Shown: positions 18,399-26,290 of the stretch, in pieces
Position numbering within the stretch: position 1 is the first letter of the stretch
Layout of the letters: every line of letters begins with the position of its first letter
From: Clostridia bacterium
GTDB lineage: Bacteria > Bacillota > Clostridia > Caldicoprobacterales > Caldicoprobacteraceae
Assembly (NCBI GenBank): GCA_017577715.1
Contig: PKRC01000002.1
Span: forward strand, 124,001-188,000
Reading direction: 5' to 3'
Length of the DNA stretch: 64,000 nt
Notes under the pieces: model-generated
The model's input: only the letters and a program-made list of their open reading frames with translations
What the model was told of the DNA's origin: nothing
Databases searched by the model: none
Made by a program: the position numbers and the translations under genes

Positions 18399-18700
18399 TC
18401 AATTTGAAAAACGCTTAAGATCCGTTTTCTTAAATGTCCGCTCGGGTGTAATTAATGTATCGCCAAATTTAATGAAATACCATGGACTAATTTGCGGAAT
18501 ACATCCCCAATTTCCATGTCTTCCATCATGACAGGTTTCATCTCTTTAGATAAAAATACTACTTTTATGCGTTCAAATCCTTCCGGAGGATTGATCCTAT
18601 CCTCTATTGTTCTTCCCGATGGATTTATAATCAAGTTCATATTATTCCGTTGACCATGCGTATTGGGAACCGTATCAGTAGAGGAGTTTGTTTTATAAGT
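18399..18700 (-). pseudogene. Remnant of a DUF4846 protein gene (internal deletion)
   Basis: On the minus strand, an N-terminal piece (INPSGRTIEDRINPPEGFER, about 18550-18640) is followed after a large deletion and a frame change by a C-terminal piece (WYFIKFGDTLITPERTFKKT, ending at the stop at 18399). Both pieces resemble the two ends of DUF4846 proteins, which normally have more than 200 residues. The family function is unknown. It lies between the macro-domain gene and the BREX promoter. Confidence 0.55.
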
Positions 18701-18777
18701 TATAAAAAAGTGTTAGAAAACAGAAAGCATGCTACTGAGTAAGGTTAGCTAATATCGGATTGAATTTTCTGATTTTG

Positions 18778-18806
18778 TTCACAATTGATGGCAAATATAG
18801 TATAAT
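18778..18806 (+). promoter_or_regulatory. Putative promoter of the BREX operon
   Basis: TTCACA (18778-18783), a 17-nt spacer and TATAAT (18801-18806), about 60 nt before the brxF start. No other good promoter is visible before brxA, so the eight genes are probably one transcript. Confidence 0.6.
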
Positions 18807-18867
18807 CTATTCAAGATAGGCTTTCCAGTTATGAATTATCACATTTAAAATAAGAGGCGGAATAAAC

Positions 18868-19320
18868 GTGAGCTATGGGGATAATGAGTTGAGCCTGAGG
18901 CAAGTTGCCCAAGGTTATACTTCAAATGCTGGCAACATAATGGTTGCATGTGTAGATAAAGAGCTGGTGAAGGCTTTCTTTTCAAATTGGAAATGGATAA
19001 ATCTCGGGCTTGTGGTATCAGAACAGCTATGCAGGCTTCCAAAGGAGCAAAGGAAGAGGATGGTGGCCGATGTAGTGATAAACGCCATAAAGAAAACGCC
19101 TTCTAGGAATATCGTGGTGGAAAACATAGACCTTTTATTTTCTCCCGAGTATTCCCTTGACGTCATAAGGACCTTACAGCTGGCCGGCAAGAACAAGAGG
19201 CTTTTGGTGATATGGGCTGGCGATTATCAGGATGGTGTGCTGACTTATGCGCAACCGGATTGTCCGGATTTTCATAGATATGAGATTAAAAATTACGGCG
19301 TGTGCTGTATCACAAGATAG
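18868..19320 (+). CDS. brxF: BREX type 3 protein BrxF
   Basis: First gene of a BREX type 3 phage-defence operon, 150 aa. The sequence (VADVVINAIKKTPSRNIVVE, IDLLFSPEYSLDVIRTLQLA, LLVIWAGDYQDGVLTY) looks like a reduced P-loop-type ATPase fold without a clear Walker A motif; its function is unknown. Identification rests on size and position directly before brxC of the type 3 order. The start is GTG 18868 with AAGAGGCGG about 8 nt upstream. It ends 12 nt before brxC. Confidence 0.82.
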   Translation: MSYGDNELSLRQVAQGYTSNAGNIMVACVDKELVKAFFSNWKWINLGLVVSEQLCRLPKEQRKRMVADVVINAIKKTPSRNIVVENIDLLFSPEYSLDVIRTLQLAGKNKRLLVIWAGDYQDGVLTYAQPDCPDFHRYEIKNYGVCCITR

Positions 19321-19332
19321 GGGGTACAGTCC

Positions 19333-22300
19333 ATGAGATATGGTGAGCTTATAAACTTTGACCCTATTGAGACGGTTATACAGATAAAGGATGCTGACGA
19401 TTCCTCAAAAGCTGCTAAATTGGTTGAAACCTACGTGATGTCGGACGACATGGCGGACATGCTCAACGAGAAGATTCTGTCCCAGCTTAGCCTGGATGAG
19501 GTGATCGACAACAAGGGCGTGTTTTTGGTGGGCAACTACGGCACCGGTAAATCCCACCTGATGTCGGTCATCTCCGCCATCGCTGAGGATGCCAATAACT
19601 TAAAATATTTAAAGAATAAAAAATTTGCCGAGTACATGCGGCCAATTGCGGGAAGGTTTGAAGTGCTGCGCATAGAAATAGGGGCTGTCAAGACTTCTCT
19701 ACGGGATATAATAACAAGCGAGCTTGAAAAGGATCTGGCAAGGCGTGGCATATATTACACCTTCCCTCCCGCAGATACCATAAGTAGCAACAAGTATGCG
19801 CTCAACGAGATGATGGAAAAGTTTGAAGCGGTTTATGGCCCCAAAGGTTACCTCCTTGTAATTGACGAGCTTCTGGACTATTTAAAGAGCCGCACTGAAA
19901 TGGAAGTCAGGTATGATCTTTCTTTTTTAAGAGAGCTGGGCGAGTTTATAAAAAATTCCAGGTTCAGGGTCATATGCGGTGTACAGGAATCGCTATTTGA
20001 AAGCCCTAGCTTCAATTTTGTGGCCAGCACCCTGCTTAAGGTAAAGGACAGGTATGAACAGGCCATCATCCGCAGGGAAGATATCGCGTATGTGGTATCC
20101 GAGCGAATACTTAAGAAGACTCCGGAGCAAAAGGCATGGATAAGGGAGCACTTGAAGAAGTTTTGCAGCCTCTATAAAAACATGGCCGAGCGCTTGGAAG
20201 AGTTTGTGGAGCTTTTCCCCATACATCCAGCCTATATCGAGACCTTCCAGCGGGTATATCTAGCCGAAAAGCGGGAGGTACTCAAGACCATATCCGCTAC
20301 GGTGAAGGAGATAGTGGACCAAGAGGTACCGGAGGATCAGCCGGGCATTAAATCTTACGATTCGTACTGGAAGTACATAAAGGAAAACATGGCTAAGAAG
20401 GCAGAGCCGGAGATTAAAGAAGTGCTGGACAAGAGCAGCGTGCTGGAAGACATAATCAATAGGTCGTTTACTGCTAAGGCCATATATAAACCCTTGGCCA
20501 TAAGAATAATTTACGCTTTAAGCGTTTACAGGCTTACCACCGGTGGCTTGGATGTCAGGGCAGGGCTTACCGTACAAAACTTAAAGGATGACCTGTGCCT
20601 GTACATAGATATGCCAGTTAAGGATGAGGAGTTCCTTTTATCGACCATCCAGTCGGTGATGAAAGCCATCATGGAGACTGTGAGCGGCCAGTTTATAGAG
20701 TACAACAAGGACAATGAGCAGTACTTCCTTGACTTAAAGAAGGACATAGACTATGACGCGAAGATAGAACAAAGGGCCGATACCCTTCATGACTCCCAAC
20801 TTAACAGGTACTTCTTTGCCATTATTTATGATATGCTTGACTGGCAGGCGGCAGAGTATGTAAGTGGCCACCGGATTTATGAATACTTCATAAACTGGGA
20901 AGACAGGAACATCTTTAGAAGTGGCTACTTATTTATGGGTGAATCTAACGAACGGCCTACGGCACAGCCGCCCAGGGATTTTTACATATACTTTTTGCCG
21001 CCTTACGGACAGCTGACTGCGGTTGATGAGAAAAAGGATGATGAGGTGTTTTTCAAGTTTAAAGGCGATGAGGAGTTTCAGGAGCATTTAAGGCTTTTTG
21101 CAGGTGCAAAGGAGATGGAACAGCTATCGGGCCAGGCCGACAGCAAGAGGGTTTATGCTAAAAAAGCAGATGAGCATAGGAAAGCTGCTTTGAAGTGGCT
21201 GAACACTCATAAGCTTTCATGCTTTACCGTTACATACAAAGGTGTAAACAGGCAGATTGTGGAGGTACTCCATGGGCGAAGACTGAATGATAAGACCTTT
21301 AAAGAAATTATCGATACTACGGCTTCGGTCTTGCTTTCCGAGTATTTTGCCGAAAAATATCCCTGGTATCCTAAATTTAAAGTGAAAGTAACCAGGGAGA
21401 ACTACACTGAGGTGCTCCGCAGGGGTTTGGATTACATTGCCGGGAAAAATACGCAGGATGGTGCAAACCTGCTTGACAGCTTTGGGCTTTTGGAAGGCTC
21501 TAAGATAAAACCCGAGAGGTCCATGTATGCCCGTCACTTCATTAGAAAAATGGAGAAGCTGCCTCCCGGGGCTGTTTTAAATGCTTCCGATATATTTGAA
21601 AACCCATATGAAGATGTGTATTATGATACGGAGTTTAAGCTGGACCGGGAATGGATAGTATTGATTCTAGCGGCCTTGGTTTACAGCGGGCATGTGACCA
21701 TTTTGGCAGGAAATAACAAGCGCTACGATGCTTCGAACCTGGAAGAAATGGTCAATGCCAATTTTAGTGACCTTTATAATTTCAAGCACGTGGATAGGCC
21801 CAAGACTCCCGCAATGGCCGAGCTTAAAAAGTTGTTTAGCATACTGGGTCTGCCCGAAGGGCTTATCGTCAATCCAAATACTTGGGAACAAGCGGTAAGC
21901 CGACTTTTGGAGAGCATAACTCAGATTTTGAAGAGGGGACTGCGGGCAAAGGAGCTTCTAAAAGGGAATTTTTCGCTGTGGGGAGAGCTTCTTATTCCTG
22001 CTAACGTAATGAAGGATTATATCGAAAAGATAGAGATGGTACGAAATTTTGGCAATTCAGTGATAAGCAGGTTTAACACCCCTGCAAAGTTGAAGAATTT
22101 TGATTATACCATAGAGCAGCTTGAAAAGATAGCAGAAGGAATAAAGGCCATTGAGATAGTGGAAAGGTATGAAGCTTTTAGAAATAGCTGTTCAGCCAAT
22201 GTAGAGTATTTCAGCAAGGTAGAGCTCATACTAGATGACCCACAATGGCTTGAGAGGATAAAGGACGAAAAACAGGAGTTTTTAAGGATAAGGGACCGGC

Positions 22301-23019
22301 TTAAGGATTCAACCGATGAGGATTATGCCTCTGCCCTCAATAGCAGGTTGAGCAAATTGAAGGAAGAATATATTACTTATTACATGGATCTTCATGAAAA
22401 ATATCGTTTGGGCTTAAGTGAGAGCGCAAGGAAGGTAGAAATACAACAAAGCCAGCTGTTGGCAAACTTGAAAAAGCTTAGCAAAATTGAAGGAATACTT
22501 GCTGTAAGCAAGCTCGATGAGATAATCGATGGAGAACTGGCATCTTTAAAGGTATGTTACCAGCTGACTCCGGTAGAACTTCAACAAAACCATTACTGTC
22601 CGCATTGTAATTTTAAACCATCAGACAAAGAGAAGCCGGCCAAGGGCAGGCTAGATGTTGTAGAAGACAAACTGGAACAGCTTAAAAAAGAATGGACCAG
22701 GAATATTCTTTCCAGTATAGAAGATCCATTGGTACTTCAAGACCTTCAATACCTTGAGGCTGGGCAGCGTAAGCTAATTGAAGAGTTTTTGGCAAAACGG
22801 GAACTTCCGGATGTGGTTGATGACAATTTTGTGGACGCGGTAAACACCCTGCTTAAGGGCCTTGACAAGGTTGAGGTTAATGCATCTGATTTGGCGGAAG
22901 TTATGGCATCATGGGGACCCTGTACGGTAGATGATATGATGAAAAGGTTTGAGAGCCTTGTGAAAGAATGGAGCAGGGGGAGAGATAAAGGCAAGTTGAG
23001 GATTATTGTAAAGAAATAA
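19333..23019 (+). CDS. brxC: BREX type 3 ATPase BrxC
   Basis: Large AAA-type ATPase of the BREX system, 1228 aa. Walker A is GNYGTGKS (residues 67-74) and Walker B is LLVIDEL (about 174-180). Long helical regions follow and there is a CPHC motif near residue 1090. BrxC/PglY proteins are needed for phage exclusion and for methylation of host DNA in studied systems. It sits 12 nt after brxF and 16 nt before the hepT start, in one operon. No truncation is seen. Confidence 0.9.
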   Translation: MRYGELINFDPIETVIQIKDADDSSKAAKLVETYVMSDDMADMLNEKILSQLSLDEVIDNKGVFLVGNYGTGKSHLMSVISAIAEDANNLKYLKNKKFAEYMRPIAGRFEVLRIEIGAVKTSLRDIITSELEKDLARRGIYYTFPPADTISSNKYALNEMMEKFEAVYGPKGYLLVIDELLDYLKSRTEMEVRYDLSFLRELGEFIKNSRFRVICGVQESLFESPSFNFVASTLLKVKDRYEQAIIRREDIAYVVSERILKKTPEQKAWIREHLKKFCSLYKNMAERLEEFVELFPIHPAYIETFQRVYLAEKREVLKTISATVKEIVDQEVPEDQPGIKSYDSYWKYIKENMAKKAEPEIKEVLDKSSVLEDIINRSFTAKAIYKPLAIRIIYALSVYRLTTGGLDVRAGLTVQNLKDDLCLYIDMPVKDEEFLLSTIQSVMKAIMETVSGQFIEYNKDNEQYFLDLKKDIDYDAKIEQRADTLHDSQLNRYFFAIIYDMLDWQAAEYVSGHRIYEYFINWEDRNIFRSGYLFMGESNERPTAQPPRDFYIYFLPPYGQLTAVDEKKDDEVFFKFKGDEEFQEHLRLFAGAKEMEQLSGQADSKRVYAKKADEHRKAALKWLNTHKLSCFTVTYKGVNRQIVEVLHGRRLNDKTFKEIIDTTASVLLSEYFAEKYPWYPKFKVKVTRENYTEVLRRGLDYIAGKNTQDGANLLDSFGLLEGSKIKPERSMYARHFIRKMEKLPPGAVLNASDIFENPYEDVYYDTEFKLDREWIVLILAALVYSGHVTILAGNNKRYDASNLEEMVNANFSDLYNFKHVDRPKTPAMAELKKLFSILGLPEGLIVNPNTWEQAVSRLLESITQILKRGLRAKELLKGNFSLWGELLIPANVMKDYIEKIEMVRNFGNSVISRFNTPAKLKNFDYTIEQLEKIAEGIKAIEIVERYEAFRNSCSANVEYFSKVELILDDPQWLERIKDEKQEFLRIRDRLKDSTDEDYASALNSRLSKLKEEYITYYMDLHEKYRLGLSESARKVEIQQSQLLANLKKLSKIEGILAVSKLDEIIDGELASLKVCYQLTPVELQQNHYCPHCNFKPSDKEKPAKGRLDVVEDKLEQLKKEWTRNILSSIEDPLVLQDLQYLEAGQRKLIEEFLAKRELPDVVDDNFVDAVNTLLKGLDKVEVNASDLAEVMASWGPCTVDDMMKRFESLVKEWSRGRDKGKLRIIVKK

Positions 23020-23035
23020 ATGTGGAGGCTTGTGT

Positions 23036-23437
23036 ATGGATATACAGAAGTTAAGGGAAAAGCTTGAGGATTTTTCAAAAGCTTTAAACCGGCTGAAGGA
23101 AGCGCTGGAAAGGGACCAATCCGATGATATCGTTTTGGATGCAGTTATACAGAGGTTTGAGTTCACATACGAACTATCCTGGAAGCTCATCAAGGCTTAT
23201 ATGTCTTACAGCGGCATAGCCGATGTCAAGACGCCCAGGCAGGCTTTTAAGGAGGCGTTTGCTGCCGGCTTGATCGACGAGGGAGATGTATGGCTTGAAA
23301 TGTTGGACGACAGGAATCTTACCTCTCATACTTATGATCAAGGTACGGCCAGGCGCATTTACGAAAAGGTGAAAGATAGATATTATCCAGCCATGAGCAG
23401 ATTAAAAGAAGCCATAAGCAGGGAGATAGAGCCATGA
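23036..23437 (+). CDS. hepT: HepT-type HEPN toxin (RNase)
   Basis: HEPN-domain protein of the HI0074/HepT type, 133 aa. The motif RX4HXY is complete: Arg93, His98 and Tyr100 in RNLTSHTY. Members cut RNA, and the tyrosine is the residue that the partner MntA modifies with AMP. The start is ATG 23036 with GGAGG 7 nt upstream. It overlaps mntA by 4 nt. Its place inside a BREX operon, between brxC and pglX, is notable and suggests a fail-safe or add-on defence role (inference). Confidence 0.9.
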   Translation: MDIQKLREKLEDFSKALNRLKEALERDQSDDIVLDAVIQRFEFTYELSWKLIKAYMSYSGIADVKTPRQAFKEAFAAGLIDEGDVWLEMLDDRNLTSHTYDQGTARRIYEKVKDRYYPAMSRLKEAISREIEP

Positions 23438-23736
23438 GATTTGGCCTTGAAGAGCATATAGTTCAAAAAATCATATCGGCAATATCCAAGCACAAAGCCG
23501 TAAAGAGAGCCGTCATATTCGGTTCAAGAGCCAGGGGTGACTACCGTTATGACTCAGATATTGACATTGCCATATATACTGATGGCCGAGCTTGTCCTGG
23601 ACTTATCGACGATATAGACCGTGCAGCCGGGATATACAAGGTTGATGTGGTTGATGTAAACAGTTTGGGTAATGATGACTTTAAGAAAAGCATAGAAAGG
23701 GATGGAATAGAGATATACAGGAGGGCTGACGGATGA
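23434..23736 (+). CDS. mntA: MntA-type minimal nucleotidyltransferase antitoxin
   Basis: Minimal nucleotidyltransferase of 100 aa that neutralises HepT by adding AMP to its tyrosine. The active-site signature is intact: Gly30-Ser31 in FGSRARGD and Asp42/Asp44 in DSDIDIAI, with a further Asp in VDVVDV. It overlaps hepT upstream (ATGA) and the methylase gene downstream (4 nt), so it is translated as part of the BREX operon. All catalytic residues are present, so the pair is probably functional. Confidence 0.9.
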   Translation: MRFGLEEHIVQKIISAISKHKAVKRAVIFGSRARGDYRYDSDIDIAIYTDGRACPGLIDDIDRAAGIYKVDVVDVNSLGNDDFKKSIERDGIEIYRRADG

Positions 23737-26285
23737 AGCTTACAAAAGAGCACTTGGACAGCGTAAGGCATATAGAGGGTTTCCCAATTGGCAGGGATGA
23801 GGATATAATTGCCTTGTCCCAGCCTCCTTATTATACCGCGTGTCCTAATCCATTTATTGAGGATTTCATAAAGCAACACGGCAAGCCTTATGATGAGGCC
23901 ACCGATACATATCATAGAGAGCCGTTTGCAGCCGACGTAAGCGAGGGGAAGAATGACCCCATTTACAACGCTCACAGTTACCACACCAAAGTTCCGTATA
24001 AGGCCATAATGCGCTATATACTTCACTACACGGATCCGGGGGATATCGTGTTTGACGGCTTTTGCGGTACCGGCATGACGGGCGTGGCTGCTCAGATGTG
24101 CGAAAATCCCGACCCGGAATTTAAGATGCAGATCGAAAAGGAGATGCCTTACGTAAAATGGGGGGCAAGGAAGGCAATCCTTAATGATTTATCGCCCGCT
24201 GCTACGTTCATAGCTGCAAACTACAACCTGCCGGTGGATGTTGCTGAATTTGAAAAGGAGGCCAAAAGGATACTGGATGAATGTGAAAAGGAATGCGGTT
24301 GGATGTACGAGACCCTTCATACGGATGAGAAGGGTAATCCGATAAAAGGCCTTGATGGGAACCCCATAAAAGGAAAGATAAACTACGTGGTTTGGTCTGA
24401 TGTGTTTGTCTGCCCATACTGCTCCAAGGAATTCGTATTCTGGGATGTGGCGGTGGATAAGGAAAAAGGCAAGGTGTCGGAGCATTTCCGTTGTCCGCAC
24501 TGCTTAAGCGAGCTTAAAAAACCCGACTGCGACAGAGCAAAGGAAACGGTGTACGACAGAGCGCTTAACCAGATGTGTACCTTTGCCAAGCAGGTGCCTG
24601 TATTGATAAACTATTCCGTGGGTAAAAAACGGTACGAGAAAAAGCCCGATGCCTTTGACTTTGAGCTGCTTAAGAAGATAGATGAGATGGATATACCATA
24701 TTGGTATCCAACTGATAGAATGCCCGAGGGGTATAATACTGAACAGCCTAAGAAATCCCATGGTATAACGCATGTGCATCATTTTTATACCAAGAGGAAT
24801 TTGTGGGTGTTGGCAAAGCTTGTATCTGAAGCAAGAAATAATCCTATTATTTGTAAATTATTCTTATTTCTAATTTCTTCAATTAATTTACATATCAATA
24901 AAATGAGAAGATATCAACCAGTAAAGCCCGGAGGTACACCTGGGTTACCAGGAACTTTATACATATCATCGAATAGTGTGGAATTATCATTGTTTGACGT
25001 TATCCCAAGAAAATTACGAGATATAAAAAACGCATTAGGTTATCAGTCGGGGAATATGATAATAAGTACACAATCATTATCTGATTTTCGAAATATAATT
25101 AGTGAATCGAGTGTCGACTATATCTTTACCGATCCGCCATTTGGCAGTAATCTTATGTATTCCGAGCTCAATTTTTTGTGGGAAGCTTGGCTTAAGGTTT
25201 TCACAAACAATAAACCAGAGGCCGTTGTAAACAAGGTGCAGAAAAAGGGCCTTGCCGAGTATCAGGAGCTGATGGAGAGGTGTTTTGCCGAGTGTTATCG
25301 GATACTCAAGCCGGGGCGCTGGATGACGGTGGAGTTTCACAACTCATCCAATGCAGTGTGGAACGCTATACAGGAAGCGCTGCTTAGGGCGGGCTTTGTG
25401 GTAGCTGATGTACGTACACTCGATAAAAAGCAAGGGAGTTTTAAGCAGGTTACAACCAGTTCTGCAGTCAAGCAGGACCTGATCATTTCAGCATACAAAC
25501 CCAGGGAGAGCTTTAAGCGCCGCTTTCTTGAAAATGCAGGCAGCGAGGAAGCCGTGTGGGACTTTGTGCGCCAGCACCTTGAACAGCTTCCGGTGGTCAT
25601 CGAAAATAACGGCAGGTTGGAGGTAATAGCCGAGCGGCAGGCCTATCTGCTGTTTGACCGTATGGTTGCTTACCACGTTGTAAACGGCATCCCTGTACCG
25701 ATGGATGCATCCGAGTTCTATAAAGGGTTGAAAGAGAGATTTATTGAGCGTGATGGGATGTACTTTCTGCCTGACCAGGTCAATCAATACGATGAAAAGA
25801 GGCTGAAGATGGACATCGATAGCGTCCAGCTTTCGTTTGTGGTTACTGATGAAAAGAGTGCTATACAATGGCTGTATCGAGAGCTATCAACTCCCCAGAC
25901 GTATCAGGAGATACAGCCCAAGTTCATCAAAGAGCTGCACCAGCAGAGGTATGAAAAGATGCCGGAGTTGAAAGAAATACTTGAAGAGAACTTTTTACAG
26001 AATGAAGAGGGTAAATGGTATGTGCCAGATCTTACCAAGGCATCAGATCTTGCGAAGCTGAGGCAAAAGAGGTTGCTCAAGGAATTTGAAGAATACGCCA
26101 AAGGTACTGGCAAGCTCAAGGTGTTCAGGATGGAAGCCATCAGAGCAGGTTTTGAAAAGTGCTGGAAAGAGCGTGACTTTGCCACCATTGTCAAGGTGGC
26201 AAGGAGGCTGCCCGAAAGCGTTGTGCAGGAAGATCCGGCAGTGCTAATGTATTATGACAATGCGCTCAGCAAGCTGGAGGGGTAG
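23733..26285 (+). CDS. pglX: BREX type 3 adenine-specific DNA methyltransferase PglX
   Basis: DNA methylase that marks host DNA at the BREX recognition site, 850 aa. The S-adenosylmethionine-binding block FDGFCGTGMTG is at about residues 107-117, and the catalytic DPPF is at 467-470 (TDPPFGSNLMYSELNFLWEA). Two CxxC pairs (CPYC about residue 227, CPHC about 254) suggest a zinc knuckle. The stretch for residues 364-462 (24823-25118) is clearly richer in A and T than the rest, a sign of recombination in this part. The reading frame stays open. It lies 5 nt before the helicase gene. Confidence 0.9.
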   Translation: MKLTKEHLDSVRHIEGFPIGRDEDIIALSQPPYYTACPNPFIEDFIKQHGKPYDEATDTYHREPFAADVSEGKNDPIYNAHSYHTKVPYKAIMRYILHYTDPGDIVFDGFCGTGMTGVAAQMCENPDPEFKMQIEKEMPYVKWGARKAILNDLSPAATFIAANYNLPVDVAEFEKEAKRILDECEKECGWMYETLHTDEKGNPIKGLDGNPIKGKINYVVWSDVFVCPYCSKEFVFWDVAVDKEKGKVSEHFRCPHCLSELKKPDCDRAKETVYDRALNQMCTFAKQVPVLINYSVGKKRYEKKPDAFDFELLKKIDEMDIPYWYPTDRMPEGYNTEQPKKSHGITHVHHFYTKRNLWVLAKLVSEARNNPIICKLFLFLISSINLHINKMRRYQPVKPGGTPGLPGTLYISSNSVELSLFDVIPRKLRDIKNALGYQSGNMIISTQSLSDFRNIISESSVDYIFTDPPFGSNLMYSELNFLWEAWLKVFTNNKPEAVVNKVQKKGLAEYQELMERCFAECYRILKPGRWMTVEFHNSSNAVWNAIQEALLRAGFVVADVRTLDKKQGSFKQVTTSSAVKQDLIISAYKPRESFKRRFLENAGSEEAVWDFVRQHLEQLPVVIENNGRLEVIAERQAYLLFDRMVAYHVVNGIPVPMDASEFYKGLKERFIERDGMYFLPDQVNQYDEKRLKMDIDSVQLSFVVTDEKSAIQWLYRELSTPQTYQEIQPKFIKELHQQRYEKMPELKEILEENFLQNEEGKWYVPDLTKASDLAKLRQKRLLKEFEEYAKGTGKLKVFRMEAIRAGFEKCWKERDFATIVKVARRLPESVVQEDPAVLMYYDNALSKLEG

Positions 26286-26290
26286 AGCTG

